A stretch of DNA of 64,000 nucleotides, taken from positions 816,001-880,000 of the forward strand of contig NZ_CP013021.1 of NCBI RefSeq assembly GCF_001420915.1, in the 5' to 3' direction. This DNA is from Agarivorans gilvus (lineage in GTDB: Bacteria; Pseudomonadota; Gammaproteobacteria; Enterobacterales; Celerinatantimonadaceae). The number at the start of each line of letters is the position of its first letter. Position 1 is the first letter of the stretch. The notes beneath the pieces were generated by a model. That model was not told the DNA's origin, searched no databases, and worked only from the letters and a program-made list of their open reading frames with translations. The position numbers and the translations under genes were made by a program. This document shows, piece after piece, positions 7,898 to 16,266 of this stretch.

Positions 7898-8578
7898 AGC
7901 GCCATCAACAGCTGACTCTATTCTCACAAACGTATCGCCAAACCTATTTGTAATGAGGAATGTGTCATTCTCCCAGCGACCTTTCCACAAATCAGCCCAT
8001 AGCCCATCCCAGAACCGAGAATCAGCAATTTTGTGCTTGCCCAGGACGTTTCCATGTTTGTCTATAAATTCTAGGTACGCATCGATACCGCCTCTTCTGA
8101 AGTGCAATTTAGTCTCTGCGCGAGCTTTTCGGGAACTATGCCATTTAGAGGTTTTCTTGTGCAGTTTTATGTGTTCATAACCCTCTTCACGAATTGCTTG
8201 GCAAGCTTGCTTAAGCTGTTTAGACACTTTGGCGCTGACACCACTTTCAGAGCAAACGGTAAGCAGTGAACTTTCGATGTATTCCAAAGAAGCGGCGTCT
8301 TTCTCTTCCTCTTCAAGCGCAGAAAATTCATGAAAGTCGAAATCTTTTCTTTTGAAAACTGCAATACCGCGATGATCTGGTGGCGAATATTCGGGCCCTT
8401 CATATTCGCCCAATTGGATGTTGAGTTTGGATATACCAGCTACATCGAGTCCGTCTACCAAATGTATAGAAAAAAGGTTTCGAACGTTTTCCCAATATTT
8501 CGTAAGGTAGCGGTTTTGTGAAAGCTTTTCTTCACTATGTTTTCCGCCATTTATTAGTTGTATGTCCTTAAAGTGCAT
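7892..8578 (-). CDS. Orphan cassette protein, 228 aa
   Basis: I do not recognise a family. From ATG 8578 (GAGAG upstream; the reading frame further up crosses the attC) the protein starts MHFKDIQLINGGKHSEEK, is rich in charged residues and has a basic KLHKKTSKWHSSRKARAE segment near residue 140, then WDGLWADLWKGRW near residue 194. No signal peptide or transmembrane segment is evident. It forms a cassette with the attC at 7832-7897. The function is unknown. Confidence 0.7.
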   Translation of the reverse strand: MHFKDIQLINGGKHSEEKLSQNRYLTKYWENVRNLFSIHLVDGLDVAGISKLNIQLGEYEGPEYSPPDHRGIAVFKRKDFDFHEFSALEEEEKDAASLEYIESSLLTVCSESGVSAKVSKQLKQACQAIREEGYEHIKLHKKTSKWHSSRKARAETKLHFRRGGIDAYLEFIDKHGNVLGKHKIADSRFWDGLWADLWKGRWENDTFLITNRFGDTFVRIESAVDGAF

Positions 8579-8584
8579 CGGGCT

Positions 8585-8638
8585 CTCTAACGCCAAGCTT
8601 TGGGGCGGACTGCGCAGCACAACAGCGCCTTGTTAGGC
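8585..8638 (-). repeat. attC site (54 bp)
   Basis: The minus strand shows GCCTAACAAGGCGC (from 8638) and TTGGCGTTAGAG (ending 8585) around a central GTTGTG/CGCAGT stem, very close to the textbook attC. The stop codon of the gene at 8633 is inside R''. Confidence 0.87.
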
Positions 8639-8995
8639 ATTTGCACGGAGTTTACTACGCAAGCGCTTGTGTGTAGTTTCATTACCACTTTCCCATACCT
8701 CAAAAAGCCCAAACCAGTACAGCCGTTCGTTTAATGTTAAACCGCCAACATTATCTATTGCGGCATTTTTAAAATTTTGAAATTCAGAGTGGAACTTGTT
8801 TGATGCATCCGTATCTTCAAACCAAAAATTTCCGTGCCATTCTCCTATTAGATAAGCGAGCACCTCAATATCTTTACCGTCTTGCTTCCACTCTCCGATC
8901 CTGCGTGAGAGATTTTCTCTAAGATCAATTTCAGGCACAGAATTTACTAGTTCATCAAGGTTCATTGAGATGTCTAACATATTATTAGTGTGCAT
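8633..8995 (-). CDS. Orphan cassette protein, 120 aa
   Basis: An acidic protein I cannot assign to a family. Features are LAYLIGEWHGNFWFED near residue 46 and NERLYWFGLFEVW near residue 88. There is no signal peptide. The start is taken at ATG 8995; ATG 8980 and 8965 are in frame and equally possible because no clear ribosome binding site is present. It is the most upstream cassette recognised in this array, with its stop codon inside the 8585-8638 attC. Confidence 0.65.
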   Translation of the reverse strand: MHTNNMLDISMNLDELVNSVPEIDLRENLSRRIGEWKQDGKDIEVLAYLIGEWHGNFWFEDTDASNKFHSEFQNFKNAAIDNVGGLTLNERLYWFGLFEVWESGNETTHKRLRSKLRANA

Positions 8996-9418
8996 GCGCG
9001 TTTTCTAAACCGACTTATTGATAATCAACCAAATAATTAATATTCGCCAGCGTAAACACAAAAAAATTTCCACAATATTCGTCGATATCAGCGAATTTCA
9101 AATAACACTGTATAAGCAAACAGTTTCGAGTTGATTATTCTTGATCTGAAAAGCCTATTTTAAGTGGTGCTCAAAAAGGAATACAGGTGCGTGGTTACAA
9201 GCGTCATTTAGTCATTAGTAATGCTAGCTCAAATTGGTGTACGCAGAAATGTTATGAGCAACAGTTCTAACGCACTTTTGGACAAAAACGTTTTAGACTA
9301 TTTGAACTAATAATGTTGCTTCGGATTATTGTGAGTATGGAAAAGTGCTAATTAGGAACATTACAGGGCATTCTTAAAAAGAAAGAACCGACATTCGTTT
9401 TCTGACTCTTTATCTGAT
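8996..9418. other. Gene-free AT-rich stretch upstream of the cassette array
   Basis: I see no ORF of note. There is no integrase gene, no attI that I can recognise and no convincing promoter. A short GCGTTAGAAC near 9270 (minus strand) resembles an attC half but lacks a partner at a normal distance. Confidence 0.5.
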
Positions 9419-9990
9419 TTAAAGCGTGCCTGCTGCATGGCGCTTAGCGATGTCTTTGAATAGCTCTAGCATTCCTTGATTAAACAAAAAATCATCACTC
9501 ATCTTAAAGCTTTGGCATAAGTCCATATCTGGGTGACCGCAGCGGCTACAGTTATCTAAGCTGTAACCGGGAATATCTCTACCTATAGAGTTAATGAGCC
9601 TGGATATCCCTAACTCCTCGTCACCACAATGCCCGTAATGATGAAAACCTTCACTGGTTTGCGGCTTGCTTGGGTCTCCAGCATTAAAAAAGCGCGGTAG
9701 GTTTTCTACAAACCATGCGGCTGCACCAATGGGGAACTCGTATTGCCCAACATAACGAAATGGCTTCCCATTAAACTCGTTAATGCTATCACTCCAGTGA
9801 TGAAAAATTAGCATGGCGCCATCGAAATAAAGCTGCCAATCATAAATAGTATCTTTACGTCTAACATCAGTAATCTCGGCAATTTTTTTCCAAGCGCTAG
9901 GTAAGTTCTCGGGCTGGTATACGGGCCATTCTGGCTTGCGAGGCACTGGCACAAAAGTAGATGCATCAAAGACAGGGGGGGGTTACTCAT
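9419..9990 (-). CDS. Cargo protein downstream of toxin gene, candidate immunity protein (frame break in poly-C tract)
   Basis: The uninterrupted reading frame begins only at a GTG (9952), but an ATG at 9990 directly after the stop of the upstream gene starts MSNPP and then meets a run of eight C (sense strand, 9982-9975). One more C joins it in frame to VFDASTFVPVPRKPEWPVY. The corrected protein is about 190 residues, with IYDWQLYFDGAML near residue 50 and a Cys pair (NCSRCGHPDMDLC). No family is recognised. As the third gene of the toxin operon it may be an immunity or accessory protein. The C8 tract could be a phase-variable switch or a base-calling error. Confidence 0.65.
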
Positions 9991-9991
9991 A

Positions 9992-10666
9992 CTATGAATT
10001 AACGAGTGCCTCTACCGCCTGTTTAGCAGTAACTTGATTTACCCAAGCATCTGGCCTCACACCATTAAATACCGCATTCTTAAAGACATTAAAAAGGTCT
10101 TTAGCCTTAGGGATATCATCGATAGAGTTACCGCCAAAACCACGTACTTCGGTATACCCTGGAAATCTGGGTAAGTGGCTTTGAAATGGTAGTAGCTGTT
10201 TACCGCTATCAATATCTAACTTAAGCTCTTCCAATTCAGCAAGGAATTTTTCTTCATCCTTAGTTAATACTCGGTGAGCGTTTTTCAAACAATCGATTAA
10301 GCTACCTATTACTATTGACACACAAGGGTAATATTCAGGTTTAACTAATAATTGCCCTCTTTTTAGGATTTTAATCAACTGTTCTAACGGTAATTCAATT
10401 TCTATAAATATAGAATTCATATCATCGGGATTACTAGCTCGGAAGCTCAAAGTACCATCAGTATATATGTAACGTAGCGTGCTAAGTTGCTCTGCTGGCA
10501 AAGGCAAACTAAAGTTTGGCTCTTTTAGTTTATCTAATACCCAAAGTAGCTGCGCTTGCAAACGCCCTTCAGGGCTAGAGTCAACTACCGCATACTCACT
10601 AAATCGATCGAGTAAGTAGTTAGAGATTGCGATAACATCATCTTTTTGTTCTTGTAAAATAGTCAC
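9992..10666 (-). CDS. Hypothetical protein directly downstream of toxin-like gene, candidate immunity protein
   Basis: A 224-residue, largely helical soluble protein of no family I recognise (motifs LQAQLLWVLDKLKEPNF near residue 36 and EEKFLAELEELKLDI near residue 142). It starts at GTG 10666 with GGGAT upstream, 14 bases after the stop of the toxin-like gene at 10681, and its stop is next to the ATG of the following gene. This tight spacing and absence of a signal peptide fit a cytoplasmic immunity protein for a cytosol-acting toxin, which is inferred from context only. Confidence 0.6.
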   Translation of the reverse strand: MTILQEQKDDVIAISNYLLDRFSEYAVVDSSPEGRLQAQLLWVLDKLKEPNFSLPLPAEQLSTLRYIYTDGTLSFRASNPDDMNSIFIEIELPLEQLIKILKRGQLLVKPEYYPCVSIVIGSLIDCLKNAHRVLTKDEEKFLAELEELKLDIDSGKQLLPFQSHLPRFPGYTEVRGFGGNSIDDIPKAKDLFNVFKNAVFNGVRPDAWVNQVTAKQAVEALVNS

Positions 10667-10680
10667 GATTAGATCCCGGT

Positions 10681-12654
10681 TTATTTAACTTTTATTAAGG
10701 TTGCTGGGTCTGCGGCGATCTGAGTACCGCCACCAGGCATAATTTTACCTAGCAAGCCAGTATCATACTTATTGGCTTCAGAATATTGAATAAGCTCTGT
10801 TGCTTTGCCAATAGTCGATTCAACAACCTTTTGGTCTTTAGTCACCATAACTTCTTCGATAATATTGGCTCGGTTAAAACATGGCAATGCCATGCTATTT
10901 TTCACCCCTTCATGGTCCCAATTCGTTCCATCATAGTGCTTCGACTTCATCTGCTGTAAACCAGCTTCATCCATCCAATACGCGGAGGTTTCTATATCTT
11001 TCTCAAAGCCTTTAGTATTAAAGCCATAGAGCTTATCACCTGCTTTAACTTCTTTAATTCGGAAATCATCGCCTGAACTTAGTACCTCTGAAATCTTCTC
11101 TTCTCGCCAACCTTGTTGAGCTAATTGTTTTGCAGCTTTGGCATCTGCATTTGAAAGGTCCTCGAGGTCAATTTGCCTAACTGTCTTAAAGTTTTCTATC
11201 TCAACTTGACTTGATTCAATATTGTGAAACTTAGTTGAATGAGATGGAAGTACTGCGCTTTTTTGTTTACCCGTATCGGTAGGCACTTGTGCCCCCGCAG
11301 GCTTAGCAATTTGTTGTTCAACTTTTCCGCCAGTACGGCCTGCTTTAGTTTTAAATCTGGCTTTTTGTTTTAGTTGCTTAGCAAGCTTTTTAAATAAGCC
11401 ACCAAGTTTATCTAAATGGCGCACTCGGTTTGCGGCTATGGCGGCGCTTGCTGTTCCCCCACTGAGGGCCACTAAAATGGCGCTAAGTACAATGTCGAAG
11501 ATGGCAGCCCCGCCCATTTCTGTCAGCTCGGTGTGGTGCTGGGCTTTGGCAAAATCTTTAACAAACTGTACTAGAACGGCTTGTGTTTCACTGTCATCGC
11601 TAATGAAACTAGCAATTTCGTAGGCTTCGGTGAGCTTTTCTTTGGTAATAGAGGTGGGGTCAAAGCCCAGTGCTTTTACGTAGGCCTGATGTTGCTGAGC
11701 CGTCCAATTGTTGGCGAAGCTGGTCGCCCAACTATCGTTGTCTTCAACATTATAAGCTTCCCACGCGGCAGTGAAGGCGCGTTTAAGCTGCCCTTGAGCA
11801 GACGCAAGTTCAATAAGGTTGTAGGTAAATTCAGCGGCATCACTAAGCGCACCACCAATCCCAGTTAACAGAGAGCCAATACTCGATGCCCCCTTTTCAA
11901 GTGCATTTAGCTCACCATACTCGGCCGCAATCTTGGCACCCTCAGCTCTCTCGGCAGAAATAATGCTACTGAGTACGGCAGCTATCTCGGCTCGAGTAGC
12001 TGCAATGGCGGCGTCATTGGGTTGCTCGCCAAACTCAACATCAACGTTATTGGGTTTAAGGTTAGGTAGATGCGCTAAACCATCAGCATCGAGCATGCCT
12101 TTTAATACTGTGCCGTCAGCTAAGGTTGCCTTGTAAGGCAAGTTGGCCGCAGGTGAGCCATCTGGTAATGCGCAATACAAGTCTAAAGCTTCGCGAATGT
12201 CTTCAGTTGATTGTCCACCTTGGCCTAAGGGCATTTGAGCTGGCTTAGCGCGAGTAACAACACTCTCTGGCAAAGCTGCTACAGGCATGCCGCCTTCCAT
12301 ATTCGAAGGCGGAGGCGGCGCAAAGTTTTTACCTTTGAGCACCTTAACCTCACCGCTCACAATGCCATTACTAAGCCAAGCAATTTTTTGCTGCTCACTT
12401 TTGTGGCTAGCCATGTAATCGCCAGACACCTGAAAGTACAGTGTGTTTAAGTCAAACTGATAACCCCACATAGGGCTATGGTTTTGCAGTAAGGATTGCG
12501 CCCAATATGTATCGATATGGTGATGAATCAATTCGCCAGAATTAGGCACATGGCTTACATGCCTAGGTAAGAACATATAAGACTGGCCAAAGGCATCCAC
12601 TAACAGAGTTTGGTTAAACTTAGCTTGCTCGAAAGGGTTAGCGTTTGGGTGCAT
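10681..12654 (-). CDS. Polymorphic-toxin-like protein, possible secreted effector
   Basis: A 657-residue multidomain protein. Residues 1-105 are an unassigned N-terminal region; a PPPP linker follows near 113. Residues 155-210 (LPYKATLADGTVLKG) look like the Ig/carboxypeptidase-regulatory-like modules found in effectors tied to type VI secretion. Residues 235-300 are helical, and a hydrophobic stretch at about 380-405 (IFDIVLSAILVALSGG) could insert in a membrane. A basic linker leads to a C-terminal domain of about 180 residues that I cannot assign. The good GGGAGG site upstream supports ATG 12654. Two small downstream genes are plausible immunity genes. No VgrG, PAAR or chaperone is in the window, so the export route is unknown. 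Confidence 0.6.
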   Translation of the reverse strand: MHPNANPFEQAKFNQTLLVDAFGQSYMFLPRHVSHVPNSGELIHHHIDTYWAQSLLQNHSPMWGYQFDLNTLYFQVSGDYMASHKSEQQKIAWLSNGIVSGEVKVLKGKNFAPPPPSNMEGGMPVAALPESVVTRAKPAQMPLGQGGQSTEDIREALDLYCALPDGSPAANLPYKATLADGTVLKGMLDADGLAHLPNLKPNNVDVEFGEQPNDAAIAATRAEIAAVLSSIISAERAEGAKIAAEYGELNALEKGASSIGSLLTGIGGALSDAAEFTYNLIELASAQGQLKRAFTAAWEAYNVEDNDSWATSFANNWTAQQHQAYVKALGFDPTSITKEKLTEAYEIASFISDDSETQAVLVQFVKDFAKAQHHTELTEMGGAAIFDIVLSAILVALSGGTASAAIAANRVRHLDKLGGLFKKLAKQLKQKARFKTKAGRTGGKVEQQIAKPAGAQVPTDTGKQKSAVLPSHSTKFHNIESSQVEIENFKTVRQIDLEDLSNADAKAAKQLAQQGWREEKISEVLSSGDDFRIKEVKAGDKLYGFNTKGFEKDIETSAYWMDEAGLQQMKSKHYDGTNWDHEGVKNSMALPCFNRANIIEEVMVTKDQKVVESTIGKATELIQYSEANKYDTGLLGKIMPGGGTQIAADPATLIKVK

Positions 12655-12933
12655 TATAGCCTCCCAAACACGCCATCGATTTCACTGCCTTAAACATGCG
12701 GTTCCTTGCTCGCTTACCTGGACAAAATTGACTTAAGAATCAATAAGGTCGTGATGCTATCAGGCTAGTGACAAGGGAGTCAATATAAATATTAAAATAC
12801 TCATTAAGCTTAGCGCTAGAGATAAGGTTAATTTGCTGAAAACACGAAGATTGATTTGAGTTATTTTAGGCTTGAAACTCGTAATGGGGCAATAGTATGT
12901 TAGAAACACCGGCCCCAAAGAGATTGCCTTAGG

Positions 12934-13227
12934 CTATCCAAGACTATCCATGACCCGCTTAATCTGCTCTTCAGAGAGCTTAGACAACTTCAATAAACAT
13001 TCTGCAAGTAGGTCGTCATCGCAATACAGATAAGCGACAGGTACGCCAAGCTCGTCCGCTAATCGTTTAGCTGTTTGAAAATCTGGTGCGTGTTTACCTT
13101 TCTCGTACTGATTCATTCTGGCACTAGCTGTATTGGGGTCCATACCAAGCTTAATCCCTAATTTCTGCTGAGATATGCCCGCTGCGTTACGGGCATCTCG
13201 AAGTCTGGTAGGTAGCGGGTTTTCCAT
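12934..13227 (-). CDS. xre: Xre/Cro-family repressor of the CAST
   Basis: A 97-residue DNA-binding protein with an N-terminal helix-turn-helix: LRDARNAAGISQQKLG, then DPNTASARMNQYEKG, the standard HTH_3 arrangement at about residues 8-62. The C-terminal part LLKLSKLSEEQIKRVMDSL may mediate dimerisation. It lies downstream of tnsC in the same direction and has its own promoter, which carries two copies of ACTAAG-N5-CTTAGT. A third copy sits at tniQ. Xre proteins are known regulators of I-F3b CASTs, so autoregulation and control of the tniQ-cas operon are likely. ATG 13227 is preferred over the TTG just upstream. Confidence 0.88.
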   Translation of the reverse strand: MENPLPTRLRDARNAAGISQQKLGIKLGMDPNTASARMNQYEKGKHAPDFQTAKRLADELGVPVAYLYCDDDLLAECLLKLSKLSEEQIKRVMDSLG

Positions 13228-13253
13228 CAATCATTAGCCAGTTAAGAAACATG

Positions 13254-13270
13254 ACTAAGATTTTCTTAGT
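13254..13270. promoter_or_regulatory. Predicted Xre operator 1 (xre-proximal)
   Basis: Palindrome ACTAAG-ATTTT-CTTAGT, 27 bp upstream of the xre ATG and downstream of the -10 element, so it lies in the 5' untranslated region or at the start point. Confidence 0.78.
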
Positions 13271-13282
13271 ATCCTAGCCTCA

Positions 13283-13312
13283 ATAATACTAAGGAATACT
13301 TAGTTGGCGCAA
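13283..13312 (-). promoter_or_regulatory. xre promoter
   Basis: On the minus strand TTGCGC (13312-13307) and TATTAT (13288-13283) are 18 bp apart. One operator fills the spacer and another lies just downstream. Confidence 0.55.
13288..13304. promoter_or_regulatory. Predicted Xre operator 2 (within promoter spacer)
   Basis: Palindrome ACTAAG-GAATA-CTTAGT, centred 34 bp from the first operator and lying between the -35 and -10 elements, as expected for autorepression. Confidence 0.78.
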
Positions 13313-13325
13313 CGTTACTCTAAGT

Positions 13326-14369
13326 TTATGAGTTTTTCTTTAAGAGTTGGGATATTGGGAGGCCATCTACGAACTGAGTGCGAATGATCTGTTCATCGAG
13401 AGTTGAAGCGGCATGGTTTAGCTTCGAATATTCCTTAACTTTCGGTACTGGTATTTCCTCAAAAGCCATTTTAAATGGGTTACTAACACCTGGCTTTTGG
13501 AAAATAAATGCCTCCTCAAGATGTTTAAGTTCAATAGTCAAGGCTCTATCCTTAAGTGCTAAAAATAAAGCTTCACTTAACAAACTTTTCAAAGACCGCA
13601 TCTGCCCTGAACACGCTGAAAACAAGGCTCTGATGGTATGCTTGTCGTTAAGTTTTGGCGGAACATCAAACCCCATTCTCAAACAAAAGCCATTGATTAA
13701 CCTGCTGAATTCTTTAAGATCACTTTTCGAAGATAAATTAAAGTAAGGCAAAAACTGCTTGTGTATCAGCCGTGAATCCCATTGAGGATCGTCAGTAATT
13801 TTATCAGCCCAAGGCATACCAACCAAAACGAATGGGATACCAGATTCCTCGCTAATATATTTCAGCCTATTTGAGATAGCAGTACACTCTTTGAGCGATT
13901 TAAATTCAAATAACTCTTGTACTTCGTTGATAATGATAAGCTCCGTTTTTTTATACGCTAATGCTTTAAGTAATGAAGCTGTAAGAGATAGAGAGTTGGA
14001 TGCTTTGTATCTAAAACTGGTTCCAAAATGCCCTAGCGTTGAAAGCATTTCTAAAATCGTCAAGTCCAGACTCGGTGTGTCTGGAATTCTGGTTACCAAA
14101 ACTGGCGTAACGTTTAGTTGGCTATCTGGAGAGGCCTGAGCTTGCTGCCTATAGTGACGAACCAGCGAAGACTTGCCTGAGCCACTGTCTCCAGTCAGGA
14201 GCATACAGGGGACATCGGCAGCTGCGCCAGCCGAAATACGTTGGTGTGAATGGAAATGAAAGCGGAGCCTGTCGAAAATCTCATAAATTGTTGTGACAGT
14301 GGGGTGTTCAATAAAACAATCAAGGAAACTGTCAAATTGAGACTGCTGCATTTCTAAAAGTTGTGCCAT
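13326..14369 (-). CDS. tnsC: TnsC, AAA+ ATPase regulator of transposition
   Basis: TnsC (347 residues) assembles on target DNA with ATP, is recruited by TniQ and activates TnsA/TnsB. Walker A is GDSGSGKSS at residues 60-68. Walker B is IIINEVQEL at about 145-153. The rest, including GMPWADKI near residue 207, fits the TniB/TnsC family, and the length is normal for I-F3. Its ATG overlaps the tnsB stop (TAATG), so tnsA, tnsB and tnsC are translationally coupled. It is shorter than the TnsC of Tn7, as usual when TniQ is the only targeting partner. Confidence 0.95.
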   Translation of the reverse strand: MAQLLEMQQSQFDSFLDCFIEHPTVTTIYEIFDRLRFHFHSHQRISAGAAADVPCMLLTGDSGSGKSSLVRHYRQQAQASPDSQLNVTPVLVTRIPDTPSLDLTILEMLSTLGHFGTSFRYKASNSLSLTASLLKALAYKKTELIIINEVQELFEFKSLKECTAISNRLKYISEESGIPFVLVGMPWADKITDDPQWDSRLIHKQFLPYFNLSSKSDLKEFSRLINGFCLRMGFDVPPKLNDKHTIRALFSACSGQMRSLKSLLSEALFLALKDRALTIELKHLEEAFIFQKPGVSNPFKMAFEEIPVPKVKEYSKLNHAASTLDEQIIRTQFVDGLPISQLLKKNS

Positions 14370-16264
14370 TAGTAAGCGCCATCCTCAAGCTCAAAATTCT
14401 CCCAATCCAAATCCTCAATATCAGTAGGTTTTGTGTTATTAGCGAGCAATGTTTGTGTTTGAATAGCTTGCGCAGCAGTAATTGAGCCATTACCAGAATC
14501 ACTACCAATATTATGATATTTGGCCATTTTCTTCATTCCACCGATCTTTGGATTCTTTCTCTTTACTTTCTGGCTAAGAGCTTCCGCTTCTTTTCGAATA
14601 CGCTCATGAAGATAAACTTTGCATTCAGCCAAGTGTTCGGTATCCACTGAAGATCGAACATAGCTCCTAACAAATCGTTGATTAGTTTGATGCTGTAGCA
14701 AAGAAAGTCCAGAAGCATACTCTTGATCAACACATGGCACCTTAATATAACGTTGTTCACTTTGTAGAAAGACGAAAATATAGGCAATAGATGTATGGAT
14801 AGTTTTAACTTTTACTTTTAAGTGCTTTGCACCAGTTTCTGGCGATTTGCGCTTCCTATATTCTGTCAATTCATCAGATACATACCTCAACTTATGAATA
14901 TGAATTCCATCATGAAGCACTGACCGTTCATTAACCTTTGCCAATTCAATAAGCAGCCTCTCAGCTTCATTTGCTTCATATGTTGGAGGGGAAACCAGTG
15001 ACGTTCCCTTACACCACTGAACAATCGGGATCTTCGTTTCCCTTGTATCAGGCCTGTAGTGGTACTCATCAATTAACCACTTATGAAAAAGCTCCATAAA
15101 AGTAGAGAACCTCATCACAGCATCTTTTTCAGGTTTATAGTCTTTAAGCTCCTGAATACTGGAAAATGTCTTACCTGGGATAGAAATCAACAGTTTTTTA
15201 TTCACTGTGGAAAAAAAGCGCTCAATCATAGGCTTTAGCCAAGGTCTAGCGACTTGGTTATAGTCAACATTTTGTACAATACCTGCACATGCATCGTCGA
15301 GACTGGATGACCAAAATTCAGCGGCATTATCAACGACTAACATTCCTATTTTTCCTTCACATGGCCACTCTTTTTTAATTGATGGAAAACGCTCCTTAAC
15401 CCAATGTTTTGGTAAATATGCACATGATAGCGCTCTGCGAACCGAGTCATAACTTGGTTCTCTATAACCAATATAAAAACCAACAATACAACCGCTGTAG
15501 CTATCCATAAGAGCAGTAAGGTAAGGCCTACCAAGAGGAAGTAGCAACTCATCATCAACCAGAATTAAATCCAGAGGGGTATGATCAATCTCTACACGCT
15601 CTAGTACATTACTTGGTTTCTTAAGTTGTTTGACTGTTCTGAAATGCCTATCTGCATATGGCTTTCCAAAGCGCCTGAGTGCAACTAGATATGGAGATAA
15701 TTTATTGATTCGGTTATAAAAGGTTCTCTGGCAAACTGGCTTCAACTTACCACTAATCAGTTTAGAGTTTTCTAAAACAATCCAGCTCTTATAAAGTTCA
15801 TAACAATCAGCAATAGTTGGCCTTTCTCTGGTTAAGTAATATTCCTCTATAGCTTTTTCAAAGAAAAAACCATCTTCCATTTTGCGAGCACCTGTCCCTC
15901 CTTTTTTATGATGCTTAGGCAGTAAAGCTTCAAGTGAGTGACCAGAATTAATATAGCTTGAATACCAGCGAGAAAGGGTCCTCCAGTTAGGTAGGGTGAA
16001 GTCAAACTCTATTGTGGCTTGCTCCAATAAAGGTGACAATTTTTTCTCCGTCCAACCGCCCTTAAGTCGTTTATCAACCCATTGGATCAAAGCATAACGT
16101 CGCAAAGCCTCTCGCTGTTGCTCTTTCGAATAGCTATCAAAATCTGGGGACAGGTGGTCGTTATCTAAATCACTCGTCTCTTTACTAAAAGACTCAATTG
16201 ATTCGGCCGAGAGGGAATCATACTCATCATCAAATAAACCCAAAGTATGACGAGAGGATGCCAT
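14369..16264 (-). CDS. tnsB: TnsB, DDE transposase
   Basis: TnsB binds the transposon ends and performs strand transfer. The rve/RNase H-like core shows VEIDHTPLDL (Asp227), LVVDNAAEFW (Asp312) and LKPMIERFF (Glu348), giving a complete DDE triad in numbering from ATG 16264. N-terminal HTH regions (near WTEKKLSPLL and LPNWRTLSRW) should contact the repeats at 16902-16998. GTG 16276 is an alternative start that would overlap the tnsA stop; the ATG two bases after that stop is preferred. Length (631) is typical. No damage to the active site is seen. Confidence 0.96.
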   Translation of the reverse strand: MASSRHTLGLFDDEYDSLSAESIESFSKETSDLDNDHLSPDFDSYSKEQQREALRRYALIQWVDKRLKGGWTEKKLSPLLEQATIEFDFTLPNWRTLSRWYSSYINSGHSLEALLPKHHKKGGTGARKMEDGFFFEKAIEEYYLTRERPTIADCYELYKSWIVLENSKLISGKLKPVCQRTFYNRINKLSPYLVALRRFGKPYADRHFRTVKQLKKPSNVLERVEIDHTPLDLILVDDELLLPLGRPYLTALMDSYSGCIVGFYIGYREPSYDSVRRALSCAYLPKHWVKERFPSIKKEWPCEGKIGMLVVDNAAEFWSSSLDDACAGIVQNVDYNQVARPWLKPMIERFFSTVNKKLLISIPGKTFSSIQELKDYKPEKDAVMRFSTFMELFHKWLIDEYHYRPDTRETKIPIVQWCKGTSLVSPPTYEANEAERLLIELAKVNERSVLHDGIHIHKLRYVSDELTEYRKRKSPETGAKHLKVKVKTIHTSIAYIFVFLQSEQRYIKVPCVDQEYASGLSLLQHQTNQRFVRSYVRSSVDTEHLAECKVYLHERIRKEAEALSQKVKRKNPKIGGMKKMAKYHNIGSDSGNGSITAAQAIQTQTLLANNTKPTDIEDLDWENFELEDGAY

Positions 16265-16266
16265 AG

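Noticed and set aside
9255..9300. Extra attC site upstream of the cassette array
   Set aside because: A GCGTTAGAAC half is present, but the only partner is about 30 bp away, too short for an attC, and no gene end lies there.
12655..12933. Hidden gene or guide RNA between the toxin-like gene and xre
   Set aside because: No ORF with a ribosome binding site, no I-F repeat and no stable hairpin were seen.
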